Shown here piece by piece: positions 1 to 7,631 of a DNA stretch of 64,000 nt. The notes beneath the pieces are model-generated. The model made no database searches, was not told the origin of the DNA, and was given only the letters and a program-made list of their open reading frames with translations. The position numbers and the translations under genes were made by a program. Source of the DNA: Chloroflexota bacterium (lineage in GTDB: Bacteria > Chloroflexota > Anaerolineae > B4-G1); contig JAAEPW010000579.1 in NCBI GenBank assembly GCA_024232355.1, forward strand, positions 62,001-126,000, read 5' to 3'. The first letter of the stretch is position 1. Each line of letters starts with the position of its first letter.

Positions 1-1
1 T

Positions 2-652
2 ACGGCAACTAGCGTAACAGTGATGGACGTTCTGCCCGTCGATTTATCGTTTGTGGGTGCGTTCCCGACACCAGACAAGATCACGTTACCCTTACTCTCG
101 TGGTCACTTGGAGACCTGGGGCCAGGAGAAAGCCGCACCATTGTCATCACTACCACAACACCGGCTCTACCCAGCATAATCACCAACACCGCGATGGCGG
201 ATGCGCAACATCAAGTAATGACACATACACTGTTTGCGACCCAAGTCATCAGTGAAGGATCGATTCTGCGGGTGACCAAGCAAGGTTCCTCCGCAGTGGT
301 TGACGTGGGTGATGAACTGGTATATACCCTCCAATACGAGAACATTGGCAACCAAGACGCGATAGGAACCCGGTTAACCGACACCTTGCCCGTTGACGTC
401 TCAGTGACAGGCATTTACTCGACTGCAGGAACTTTCTCCTCTCCTCCATTGGTATGGGAACTGGGCACAGTGGTGGGAGGCGCTCCAGCGGAAGAGATCT
501 TGATCACCGTGACAGTAACAGGAGGCTGGGGAGAAACGTTGCACAACGTGGCCGACATCACCGCTCCAGGCAGCTTCCCCGGGCATGCAGAATTGGATAC
601 GGATGTTCGACTGGGCCTGATGTACTTGCCAATGGTGACGAGGCCTTTTTAA
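2..652 (+). CDS. DUF11-repeat surface protein, C-terminal part (partial)
   Basis: The frame is open to the left edge of the window, so only about the last 216 codons are visible and the real start lies outside; the GTG at 20 is inside the gene. Two beta-rich repeats of roughly 110 residues show the DUF11 pattern: a V-x-D-x-LP-x-D strand (VMDVLPVDLSF, LTDTLPVDVSV), then a W-x-LG strand (LSWSLGDLGPGES, LVWELGTVVGG) and a threonine/valine-rich closing strand. DUF11 repeats are Ig-like stalk modules of large cell-surface or secreted proteins. The protein ends MYLPMVTRPF; short YLP-type tails are, from memory, frequent on secreted proteins of Chloroflexota and may be a sorting signal (inference). 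No catalytic domain is visible in this part. Confidence 0.7.
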   Translation, partial: TATSVTVMDVLPVDLSFVGAFPTPDKITLPLLSWSLGDLGPGESRTIVITTTTPALPSIITNTAMADAQHQVMTHTLFATQVISEGSILRVTKQGSSAVVDVGDELVYTLQYENIGNQDAIGTRLTDTLPVDVSVTGIYSTAGTFSSPPLVWELGTVVGGAPAEEILITVTVTGGWGETLHNVADITAPGSFPGHAELDTDVRLGLMYLPMVTRPF

Positions 653-708
653 ACGATCGGAGGCTCCTACCCAAAAACAAAGTCTATCTGACATAACCGG
701 TTGATCAG

Positions 709-741
709 CGAGCACAAAGCGCAAAGGACGCTTTGTGCTCG
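709..741 (+). terminator. Hairpin downstream of the DUF11-repeat gene
   Basis: Positions 709-721 (CGAGCACAAAGCG) pair perfectly with 729-741 around a 7-base loop, giving a 13-bp stem 57 bases after the stop codon. It is followed by a short T-containing tract (GTTCGTTTGA), not a strong run of T, so it may act as a weak or factor-assisted terminator. Confidence 0.45.
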
Positions 742-763
742 TTCGTTTGACACATTCGAAAGA

Positions 764-828
764 GCCGTATCAGGGCTGTTCAGTTCTAACGATCTTTCGG
801 TACAGATCGCTCACAGCCCTGGCCGTAT
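764..828. repeat. Nested hairpin flanked by 7-base direct repeats
   Basis: The outer arms CAGGGCTGT (771-779) and ACAGCCCTG (813-821) are perfect complements. Inside them CGATCT (790-795) pairs with AGATCG (804-809). The sequence GCCGTAT occurs directly on both sides (764-770 and 822-828), as a target-site duplication would. It could be the scar of a tiny mobile element or a structured RNA; nothing distinguishes these by eye. Confidence 0.35.
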
Positions 829-1137
829 AGTACCTCTAGTGTTCACTACTCGACATTTCGAGCAGGAACCCTCCCACAGGTTCGAGAATCGTGCCAATTG
901 CAGGCAGAACCTATCGTCAGGACAGATAATAACCCAAAATCGTGGCCTAATCTGCGGGAGAGTAAAGATGTCGGGCAATGAATAAAAACAAAGAGTCTTG
1001 AGGATTTCGCACGGTCAATTGCAGACCCTAAAGGTTCTTGTGTCAAATTTGACGACAAGGGGCCATTGTCTGGCGTAAAAGCATTATTTTTACGATTTTG
1101 AACAAAACCTTCAAGGTCTCGCCATGCGAAATCCTAG

Positions 1138-1255
1138 CAGCCTGTCGGAGAAATCTGGTTTAGCCCCTTGTGGACAGCCTACGAGTGGCAAAATAGCTCA
1201 AAAACAGGCACAAACGGGCACAAGGCCCTATACTACAATTCTCTCCGACAGACTG
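1138..1255. mobile_element. MITE-like element with terminal inverted repeats
   Basis: The left end CAGCCTGTCGGAGAA (1138-1152) and the inverted right end CAGTCTGTCGGAGAG (1255-1241) match at 13 of 15 positions. Weaker symmetry continues inwards to CCTTGTG on both sides. The element is 118 bp, too small to encode a transposase, and is flanked by CTAG and TTAG. It fits a non-autonomous IS derivative moved in trans by a full-length relative elsewhere; the IS family was not assigned. Confidence 0.45.
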
Positions 1256-1262
1256 TTAGAGA

Positions 1263-1303
1263 AGCAAAACAAAAAAAGGCGGCTGGGATTATCCAGCCGC
1301 CTT
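1263..1303 (-). terminator. Intrinsic terminator of the exporter operon
   Basis: On the minus strand a perfect 11-bp stem (1293-1303 with 1276-1286, core GGCGGCTGG) with a 6-base loop is followed directly by a run of T (the A run at 1271-1277 plus AAAC on the plus strand). It lies 16 bases after the stop codon of the last membrane fusion protein gene and closes the operon that starts at the PaaX-type regulator. Confidence 0.88.
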
Positions 1304-1319
1304 GTGCAATACACAACTG

Positions 1320-2549
1320 TCACTCGCGGACCGTCGCATCGGCCGGCATCCCCGGCTTGAGAACGCCATCGGGGTTTGGTATGTGCACCTTGACGGCAAA
1401 GACCAAGTTGACGCGTTCCTCCTTGGTTTGCACATTGCGAGGGGTGAACTCGGCCTCGCCCGCGACATTCACCACCTCCCCCACGAACACGCGATCGGGG
1501 AAGGAATCCACCTGTACCTCAACCTCCTGACCGATCCGTATCTGTCCGACACGAGTTTCAGGAATATAGATGACGAGCGTCACCTCGTCTAGGTTGGCGA
1601 TGGTGAGCAGCGGCAATCCCATAGACGCCGTCTCCCCGGCCTGGCTGCTGCGGCTGGTGACGATGCCGTCCATCGGAGCGGTCAGTGTGAGTTGGGCGAT
1701 CTGGGCGTCGATCAATTGGATAGCAGCTTCCGCCATGCGTACCTGCGCCTCGGCCATCGCGATCTCTTCCTCGGACGAACCGGCCTCCAGTTCGTCCAGC
1801 GCCGCTTGCGCTCCGTCCACCTGCGCCCCGGCCAAGAGGAGCTGCGTCTCTGCGCCGTGGAGTTGGGCCTGCATGCTGAGCGGATTTTCGCGCATTGTCT
1901 GGAGAGCGTTGAGATATCGCCATGCGCCCTGCAACTCGGCCTCGGCCTGGGTCATCGTCGCCTGCACGGCCTGTATCTGAAGGTTCCACGAACGTTCCGC
2001 GTCTCCGCTCAGGTCGTGGTAGATGCTGCGCCGCAATTCGATCTCTGCCAGATCCGTCTCTACCATCTCGACGCTTTGCTCAGCCAGGCGCACCTGCGTG
2101 CGGGCAACGTCGATCTCGACGTTGAGGGCGAGCGGGTTGCTGATGGTATCTTGCGCGTTGATCACGGCCTGGGATGCACCATCCCGCTGGGCCTCGGCTT
2201 GGGCAAGCACGGCCTGTGCGGCAGCGACCTGCTCCGGGCGCACACCGGCGAGCACACGGGCCAAGTTAGCGTTGGCCGTCGCCATCCCCGCCTCAGCCTC
2301 CAAACGCTGGCTCTGGAGCATCGCGTCATCCAGGCGCACCAACACATCGCCTGCAAGCACGTCATCTCCCCGATCCACCATCATCTCGGCAATGCGGCCC
2401 GACGTCTCTGACGCAACGACCACTTGTTCTCCCTCGATAAAGCCAGAAGCGGCAATAGGGCCATCGGCGGCGGCGTCACTCTCGCACCCTGTTAACAATA
2501 CAACAAACAACAAACAACAAACAAGTATCAAACTCGACGATTTGTTCAT
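1320..2549 (-). CDS. HlyD-family membrane fusion lipoprotein of an ABC exporter
   Basis: This is the periplasmic or extracytoplasmic adaptor of an ABC-2 exporter. The 409-residue protein starts with a lipoprotein signal peptide and lipobox LLTGC (Cys22). The first half of a biotinyl-lipoyl-like domain follows (ASGFIEGEQVVVASETSGR; GDDVLAGDVLVRLDD), then a long Ala/Gln/Glu-rich coiled coil at about residues 75-290, the second lipoyl half (LTAPMDGIVTSRSSQAGE) and a beta-barrel domain. The C-terminal strand EAEFTPRNVQTKEERVN is almost identical in the adjacent paralogue. The start lies one base after the TAA of the upstream gene, so the two are probably coupled. As the last gene before a strong terminator it completes the set regulator-permeases-ATPases-fusion proteins. 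Confidence 0.88.
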   Translation of the reverse strand: MNKSSSLILVCCLLFVVLLTGCESDAAADGPIAASGFIEGEQVVVASETSGRIAEMMVDRGDDVLAGDVLVRLDDAMLQSQRLEAEAGMATANANLARVLAGVRPEQVAAAQAVLAQAEAQRDGASQAVINAQDTISNPLALNVEIDVARTQVRLAEQSVEMVETDLAEIELRRSIYHDLSGDAERSWNLQIQAVQATMTQAEAELQGAWRYLNALQTMRENPLSMQAQLHGAETQLLLAGAQVDGAQAALDELEAGSSEEEIAMAEAQVRMAEAAIQLIDAQIAQLTLTAPMDGIVTSRSSQAGETASMGLPLLTIANLDEVTLVIYIPETRVGQIRIGQEVEVQVDSFPDRVFVGEVVNVAGEAEFTPRNVQTKEERVNLVFAVKVHIPNPDGVLKPGMPADATVRE

Positions 2550-2550
2550 C

Positions 2551-3915
2551 TTACTGCTCCTCGGTAACGATCACAGCGTCGGCAGGCAGACCTGGCCGAA
2601 GTGCATGATCGGGATTGGGGATGCTCACCTCGATGGCAAAAACCATGTTCACGCGCTCTTCCTGCGTTTGCACGTTGCGCGGAGTGAATTCCGCCTCGTT
2701 GGCGATGGCAACCACGCTGCCCAAGAACGTCCGCTCCGGGAAGCTGTCCACCTGAACCTCTACCTCCTGACCGACGAACACGTGCCCCAACTTGTCCTCC
2801 GGCACGTACACGGTCAGCATCACCTCGCCCAAATCGCCCAACGTGAGCAAAGTGGCTCCAGGCGCGGCCAGTTCTCCCGCGTGGATGCTGCGCTCCAGAA
2901 CCAGCCCACCGACCGGCGCGACGACCACCAACTTTTCGCGCAGCACGTCCAGCGAATCGAGGGCGGCCCGCGCTTGTTCCACCTGGGTCTCGACGATGGC
3001 AATATCCTCCTCGGTAGCGCCCGCCCGCAGCGCGTCCAGTTGGGCCTCGGCCATCTGAACGGCGGCCTCGGCGGCGTGGTGCTGTGCTTTGGCGGCGTCC
3101 ACCTGGGCGTTCAATTCCTGGGGATTATCTCGCATATCGTAGAGATTGCCCAACGCCACCCGCGCGCCATCCAGCCCGGCCTGGGCCGTGTTGACGCCCA
3201 CCCAGGATTTCCAGTAAGCGTTGGGGATGAGGTGAAAGTCCAACGACAGCACCGGCAAATTGGGTCGATATGGCTTGGGCAGCTTTTGTATCTCTCGTTT
3301 CGCCTCCGCCATACCCTTCATCCCGTCGTCGTAGGCGTCATTGGCGATCTCGGCGGCATCTTTATACGCGACCGTCTGGGCCAATGCTGCTTGGGCGACA
3401 GCCACCTGCGACTGGGCCAGGATGATCTGCGCCTCCAATTCCTGAGGGTTATCACGGATGGCGATCAGGTCTTGCCACGCCTGATGAGACCCATCGCGCG
3501 CAATCTCGGCCTGGGCCAACCCTGCTTCAGCCTGCCGGATCTGTTCCGCGCGAGCACCCGCCCGTACCTGGGCCAATCCTGCCTCGGCCACACCCAGGGC
3601 CGCCTGGGCCACCTCGGCCTGGGCATCCAACAACGTGCCGTCCAGACGCACCAAGACCTGCCCGGCCTCGATCTCGTCCCCCTCGTCCGCCAACAATTCT
3701 ACCACGCGCCCACCCAACTCGGGCGCGATAGAAACCTCATCGGCCTCGATAAAGCCGGAGGCGGTCAGACCATTCGCCTCGGGCTCGGCCAGATCCATCT
3801 CTGCCATCACCTGGCTCATGACATCCGGGTTCGTGGCAAAGTAGATGCCGCCCACCGCCACGCCGATGACGATCACAACAATGATTACAATCGGCACAAT
3901 CCGTTCTGCTTTCAT
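2551..3915 (-). CDS. HlyD-family membrane fusion protein of an ABC exporter
   Basis: The protein is about 454 residues. The start at 3915 (MKAERIVPI) is preceded by GGAG seven bases upstream and removes a poor 25-residue extension. It has an N-terminal membrane anchor (VPIVIIVVIVIGVAVGGIYF) rather than a lipobox, then a split lipoyl domain (SGFIEADEVSIAPELGGRV; VVAPVGGLVLERSIHAGE) around an unusually long coiled coil of some 250 residues, and a beta-barrel domain ending with EAEFTPRNVQTQEERVN. E. coli YbhG is the nearest functional comparison. Two non-identical fusion proteins, one anchored by a helix and one by lipid, may form a mixed adaptor ring (inference). Confidence 0.88.
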   Translation of the reverse strand: MKAERIVPIVIIVVIVIGVAVGGIYFATNPDVMSQVMAEMDLAEPEANGLTASGFIEADEVSIAPELGGRVVELLADEGDEIEAGQVLVRLDGTLLDAQAEVAQAALGVAEAGLAQVRAGARAEQIRQAEAGLAQAEIARDGSHQAWQDLIAIRDNPQELEAQIILAQSQVAVAQAALAQTVAYKDAAEIANDAYDDGMKGMAEAKREIQKLPKPYRPNLPVLSLDFHLIPNAYWKSWVGVNTAQAGLDGARVALGNLYDMRDNPQELNAQVDAAKAQHHAAEAAVQMAEAQLDALRAGATEEDIAIVETQVEQARAALDSLDVLREKLVVVAPVGGLVLERSIHAGELAAPGATLLTLGDLGEVMLTVYVPEDKLGHVFVGQEVEVQVDSFPERTFLGSVVAIANEAEFTPRNVQTQEERVNMVFAIEVSIPNPDHALRPGLPADAVIVTEEQ

Positions 3916-3925
3916 ATCCTCACTC

Positions 3926-4873
3926 CTATTTAACTGTATTTTCACGGCTCCGCACGTTCGAGATAAAAACATCCTCCAACGATGGAGCAATGACGTCCAT
4001 CATCCGCACCTGGACGCCTTGTTCTGTCAACATTTGCTCGATTTGGGGCTGGTGTTTCGAGATTCCTTCGGCCACCACGTGGATCAACGCGCCGTACAGT
4101 GCCACCTCGTCGAACAGCGCCATTTCCCGCAAAAGGCCGATCGCCTTGTCCGGCTGGACACAGTCGATCTCTAGCACCTGGCCCTGCATTTTGTTCAGTT
4201 TGATCTCTTCCGGCGATCCCCGCGCGATGATGTGCCCGCTGTGAATAAAGGCCAAGTCCTGGCAATGTTCAGCCTCGTCCATATAGTGGGTAGTGACGAA
4301 TATTGTCGTGCCCTCGTCGGCCAACTGGTACAACAGGTCCCAAAAGGCCCGGCGAGAGATGGGGTCTACCCCGGCGGTCGGTTCGTCCAAAAAGAGCATC
4401 TCTGGCTCGTGGAGAATCGCCGCGCCCAGGGCCAGCCGCTGCTTCCACCCGCCAGACAGGTTGCGCGTGAGCTCGCGCTCTCGCCCCTCAAGCCCCGCCA
4501 TCTCGACCACGAATTGCTTCCGTTCCCGCAATCGTTTGCCGCGCACGCCGTAAGTGCGTCCGTAAAAGTCCAGGTTTTCGCTCACGGTCAGGTCGTTGTA
4601 GAGACTGAATCGCTGAGACATGTAGCCAATGTGCTTGCGAATCTCCTCCGGCTGGCGCACCACGTCGTAGCCCAGTACAGCAGCCTGGCCCGACGTGGGC
4701 CGCAAGAGACACAACAACATGCGAATCGTCGTCGTTTTGCCCGCGCCATTCGGTCCCAAAAAGCCAAATATCTCGCCCCGCTGGATGTGGAACGTGACGC
4801 CGTCCACGGCGGTAAAATCACCAAACTTTTTCGTCAGATTAACAACTTGTACAGCATATTCGTTACTAGTCAT
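3926..4873 (-). CDS. ABC-2 exporter ATP-binding protein (with H-loop His)
   Basis: This is the nucleotide-binding subunit of an ABC-2 exporter, about 315 residues. The start at 4873 (MTSNEYAVQ) lies 4 bases after the upstream stop, with AGGA upstream; the longer reading runs into the previous gene. Walker A is GPNGAGKT at residues 40-47, the Q-loop is in YMSQRFSLYNDL, the signature is LSGGWKQRL, Walker B and D-loop are FLDEPTAGVDP, and the switch histidine is in TTHYMDEAEHC. The last 80 residues form the DUF4162-like tail of these exporters. It is paired with the next ATPase upstream, which lacks the switch histidine. Together they resemble the two halves of E. coli YbhF. Confidence 0.9.
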   Translation of the reverse strand: MTSNEYAVQVVNLTKKFGDFTAVDGVTFHIQRGEIFGFLGPNGAGKTTTIRMLLCLLRPTSGQAAVLGYDVVRQPEEIRKHIGYMSQRFSLYNDLTVSENLDFYGRTYGVRGKRLRERKQFVVEMAGLEGRERELTRNLSGGWKQRLALGAAILHEPEMLFLDEPTAGVDPISRRAFWDLLYQLADEGTTIFVTTHYMDEAEHCQDLAFIHSGHIIARGSPEEIKLNKMQGQVLEIDCVQPDKAIGLLREMALFDEVALYGALIHVVAEGISKHQPQIEQMLTEQGVQVRMMDVIAPSLEDVFISNVRSRENTVK

Positions 4874-4877
4874 CTGC

Positions 4878-5828
4878 TTACGCATCCTGCTTTTCTTCCG
4901 TACGCTTGCGGATGAGGGAGATGAATGCTTCCTCCATCCGTGGGCGGGTCTGGCGCAATCCCTGCACGACGATGCCCGCACCGCTCAACGCCTTCTGTAT
5001 GGTCACCGTGCGCTGCGCGGCGTCGTCCACAAAGATGTGCAACAGGTCGCCATAAGTCTGCACCTCCAGCACGCCGGGCAGCCCCTCGATAATTCGGCTC
5101 GATTCCCGCAGGCGGTCGGGCCGCAGTTCCAGCAGCTCGCCCTCTACCAATTCCTTGATCTGCTCTGGCTCGTCGCAGACGACAATGTCCCCCTCAAACA
5201 TCAAGGCCACCCGCGAGCAGCGCTCCGCTTCATCCATGTAGGGTGTAGTGACGAAAAGTGTCACCCCTTGCAAGTGAAGCTCGGTCAGAATATCCCAAAA
5301 CTCGCGCCGAGAGACCGGGTCCACGCCGGTGGTCGGCTCGTCCAAAAAGATGACCTCGGGCGAGTGGATCAACGTGCAGGCCAGAGCCAGCTTTTTCTGC
5401 ATACCGCCAGACAAATGTGCTGCGCGACGCTTTTGGAACTCGATCAAGCGGGCGAATCCCAAGAGTTTGGGAATGCGCTCCTGACGGTCGGCCCGGCTCA
5501 CCTGAAAGACGTCGGCGAAAAAGACCAGGTTCTCCATCACCGTCAAATCGCCGTAGAGGGAGAACTGCTGCGCCATGTACCCGATGCGTTTTTTGATCTC
5601 TTCTGGTTGTTTGACTGTGTCGAATCCTGCAACATGCGCGTTGCCCTCGGTGGGGTCCATAATGGCGCACAGCATACGGATCGTCGTCGTCTTGCCCGCG
5701 CCGTCGGGTCCCAGCAGGCCAAAAATCTCCCCTTTGCGGATGCCCAGGTCAAGCCCGTCCACGGCCGTGTTTTTCTTGAATTGTTTGGTCAGATTGTGTG
5801 TTTCAATCACCCACTGATTATGTCCCAT
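4878..5828 (-). CDS. ABC-2 exporter ATP-binding protein (Pro in place of H-loop His)
   Basis: A 316-residue ATPase subunit. ATG at 5828 was chosen with GAGGG nine bases upstream; a TTG one codon earlier is less likely. Walker A is GPDGAGKT at residues 40-47, the signature is LSGGMQKKLAL, and Walker B is FLDEPTTGVDP. The switch region reads TTPYMDEAERC, so the usual histidine that positions the ATP gamma-phosphate is proline. The same substitution is found, from memory, in the N-terminal half of YbhF. This suggests a heterodimer with one consensus and one degenerate site. The gene is separated from the acetyltransferase upstream by an intergenic inverted repeat. Confidence 0.9.
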   Translation of the reverse strand: MGHNQWVIETHNLTKQFKKNTAVDGLDLGIRKGEIFGLLGPDGAGKTTTIRMLCAIMDPTEGNAHVAGFDTVKQPEEIKKRIGYMAQQFSLYGDLTVMENLVFFADVFQVSRADRQERIPKLLGFARLIEFQKRRAAHLSGGMQKKLALACTLIHSPEVIFLDEPTTGVDPVSRREFWDILTELHLQGVTLFVTTPYMDEAERCSRVALMFEGDIVVCDEPEQIKELVEGELLELRPDRLRESSRIIEGLPGVLEVQTYGDLLHIFVDDAAQRTVTIQKALSGAGIVVQGLRQTRPRMEEAFISLIRKRTEEKQDA

Positions 5829-5843
5829 CAAATTTCCCTCTTT

Positions 5844-5911
5844 TTGCCACGAATTAGCACGAATGAGAGCGACATGGAAAAATTAGTGTAAACTCGTGTA
5901 ATTCGTGGCAA
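5844..5911. repeat. Intergenic inverted repeat with AATTCGTGG arms
   Basis: TTGCCACGAATTA (5844-5856) pairs perfectly with TAATTCGTGGCAA (5899-5911) across a 42-base loop that contains further CGAAT/TTCGTG-like words. T-runs and A-runs lie outside the arms. Repeats of this wording (AATTCGTGTAATTCGTGG) are, from memory, dispersed in many Chloroflexota genomes. It sits inside the exporter operon, where a hairpin could trim expression of the downstream genes. Confidence 0.55.
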
Positions 5912-5933
5912 GATAAAAAGTATCCTGTAGAAT

Positions 5934-6485
5934 CTATCGAGACTCCCATTCGGGCCGCAAAATACCGTACAGGATCATGTCGTACCGTTTGCCATCGCGC
6001 CAACCGAACTGGCGGAAAACGCCCTCGCGCTGAAAGCCCATCTTTTCGTACAGAGCGATGGCGCGCTCGTTGTAATCGATCACGGTCAAATGCAAACCGT
6101 ACAAGTTCAACTCGCAAAACGCGTACCAGAGCGCGAGATGCATCGCCTCGCTGCCATAGCCCTTGCCCCAATTGGAACGATCGCCAATACCAATCCCGAA
6201 CCAGGCCACCTGGTTGGCCCACTCAATCTCATAGAAACCGACAAACCCGATCAGTTCATCCCCATCAACCGGTCGAATGGCAAAGACCAAGGTGTTTGAT
6301 GACTTGCTCTGGCCCTCCAGGTCTGCGGCGATGGCCGCTTTGGTCCGGGGAAGCGCCAGGTTCGTCTCCTGCAGCCTCAGGTATCCCATATCCTCCGACC
6401 AACGCGCCATAGTCGAAGCATCGTCCTCACGAAAGGCCGTGAGATGCACCCGGTCACCACGTAAAAGATTCGTGTTTATTATCAT
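5934..6485 (-). CDS. GNAT-family N-acetyltransferase (RimJ/RimL-like)
   Basis: A 183-residue protein starting at MIINTNLLRGDRVHL. The ATG shares a base with the TGA of the upstream permease (TGATG), which fixes the start and implies coupled translation. The GNAT acetyl-CoA site is visible as GIGDRSNWGKGYGSEA, and the family C-terminal pattern LTVIDYNERAIALYEKMGF with FREGVFRQFGWRDGKRYD-like residues follows. Members acetylate ribosomal-protein N-termini, amino sugars or antibiotics; the substrate cannot be told from sequence. Its place between permease and ATPase genes suggests it may modify the exported compound or act in the same resistance response (inference). Confidence 0.85.
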   Translation of the reverse strand: MIINTNLLRGDRVHLTAFREDDASTMARWSEDMGYLRLQETNLALPRTKAAIAADLEGQSKSSNTLVFAIRPVDGDELIGFVGFYEIEWANQVAWFGIGIGDRSNWGKGYGSEAMHLALWYAFCELNLYGLHLTVIDYNERAIALYEKMGFQREGVFRQFGWRDGKRYDMILYGILRPEWESR

Positions 6486-7612
6486 CAATCCAATCGCTTT
6501 CTTAAACGAACGGTCGCAATGGTATAGAGACCAATACCCAATACACCCAAAGCCAACACTTGGGGCCATAGATCGGCCAGCCCAACGCCCTTGAGCATGA
6601 TGCCTCGCACGATGGCCGTATAGTGCCTGTTAGGTGCCAAATAAGACACCGCTTGAACAGCACGCGGCATATGTTCCACCGGCAGCACCTGTCCAGACAG
6701 AATGACCTCCAGCATCACGACAAAAAAAGCGCCCAGAAAGCCCTGTCCCTGCGTTCGGGCCGTTGCCGAGATAAGCAACCCCCATCCCATTTCGACTAGG
6801 ATATAGCAGGCCGTCAAAATCATCAACAGCACCAGCGATCCTCGCAGCGGTACCTGATAGCGCAACGTGTTCAAAGCCAACATTCCCAGAAACCCCAGGT
6901 AGGTCACAATCAAGGTCAGTATGCTCTTGCCGACGATCAACTCGATGGAGCGGATCGGCGTCACGAAAAGCTGCTCCAGCGTGCCCGCCTCCCGCTCTCG
7001 GACGACAGAGACCGCGGGGAGCAGCACGGCCAACAAGGCCACCGCCCCGGCCATCTCTGCCGGAAGCTGAAATATCTCGCGGCGCAAATCCTCGTTGAAC
7101 CAGACACGAGATCGCGCGTCTATTTGTTCCAGTTCCCCGACCACGACGTCTAGCCCAATTAAACGCTCACCCAATACCTGCCGGGCGTACACGAACGCAA
7201 TGCCCTCCAAATATGCCTGGGTCACCAGGGCTGTGGTAGTCTCACTGCCATCGAGCAATACTTGCACAGCGGCCCCTGTGGTCTCCGAGTCGGTCCCAAA
7301 GTTCGGCGGAATGACGAGCCCCACTTTGACATCTCCTCGCTGCAACAGGTGCTCCACCTCATCCGGACTGCTGGCGTGATAATCTGGGTCAAATACACGC
7401 GAGTGACGCAACGTCGTCACCAACTGCCGGCTCGCCGGGCTGCGATCCTGGTCGCAGATCGCCGTCGGAATATGCATAATTCCCCTGGAAACCATGTTTG
7501 CGATGGACGAGAGATTCCATACCGGAAACGCCAACACAAAGACCAAGAGCAACTTGTGGCGCAGAAACTGGACCACTTCTTTTCGAACCAATCCACCAAT
7601 ACGACTGAACAT
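6485..7612 (-). CDS. ABC-2 type exporter permease
   Basis: A 375-residue membrane subunit of the YhhJ/YbhR class. The ATG at 7612 has GGGAGAA upstream; a TTG two codons earlier is less likely. Topology: one N-terminal helix after the amphipathic KEVVQFLRHKL motif, an extracytoplasmic domain of about 140 residues (ICDQDRSPASRQLV, VKVGLVIPPNFG), then five helices, with VREREAGTLEQLFVTPI forming the conserved coupling segment before them. The C-terminal PNRHYTAIVRGIMLKGVG motif is typical. It pairs with the next permease to form the channel driven by the two ATPases downstream. Confidence 0.88.
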   Translation of the reverse strand: MFSRIGGLVRKEVVQFLRHKLLLVFVLAFPVWNLSSIANMVSRGIMHIPTAICDQDRSPASRQLVTTLRHSRVFDPDYHASSPDEVEHLLQRGDVKVGLVIPPNFGTDSETTGAAVQVLLDGSETTTALVTQAYLEGIAFVYARQVLGERLIGLDVVVGELEQIDARSRVWFNEDLRREIFQLPAEMAGAVALLAVLLPAVSVVREREAGTLEQLFVTPIRSIELIVGKSILTLIVTYLGFLGMLALNTLRYQVPLRGSLVLLMILTACYILVEMGWGLLISATARTQGQGFLGAFFVVMLEVILSGQVLPVEHMPRAVQAVSYLAPNRHYTAIVRGIMLKGVGLADLWPQVLALGVLGIGLYTIATVRLRKRLD

Positions 7613-7631
7613 TGTCAAATTCTCCCGCTTA

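Larger units (their letters stand above)
653..1319. other. Non-coding stretch with hairpins and an inverted-repeat element
   Basis: No convincing gene was found in these 667 bases; the open frames on both strands look random and lack ribosome binding sites. The stretch holds a 13-bp-stem hairpin just after the surface-protein gene, a nested hairpin flanked by 7-base direct repeats, an almost perfect palindrome at 1037-1059 centred on GTCAAATTTGAC, a MITE-like element at 1138-1255 and the terminator of the minus-strand exporter operon. Confidence 0.6.

Noticed and set aside
771..821. Integron attC-like recombination site
   Set aside because: The hairpin lacks the RYYYAAC/GTTRRRY core pair and no integrase or cassette is near.
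701..985. Plus-strand open frame of 94 codons after the surface-protein gene
   Set aside because: No ribosome binding site, no family resemblance, and it runs through the hairpins described there.
2023..3933. Long plus-strand open frame opposite the membrane fusion protein genes (636 codons)
   Set aside because: It is a mirror of the coiled-coil coding sequence of the two HlyD genes, crosses their junction, and its product is low in complexity with no domain; the minus-strand genes have clear motifs and ribosome binding sites.
4695..5891. Plus-strand open frame of 398 codons opposite the two ATPase genes
   Set aside because: The opposite strand encodes complete Walker A, signature and Walker B motifs; the plus-strand translation has none.
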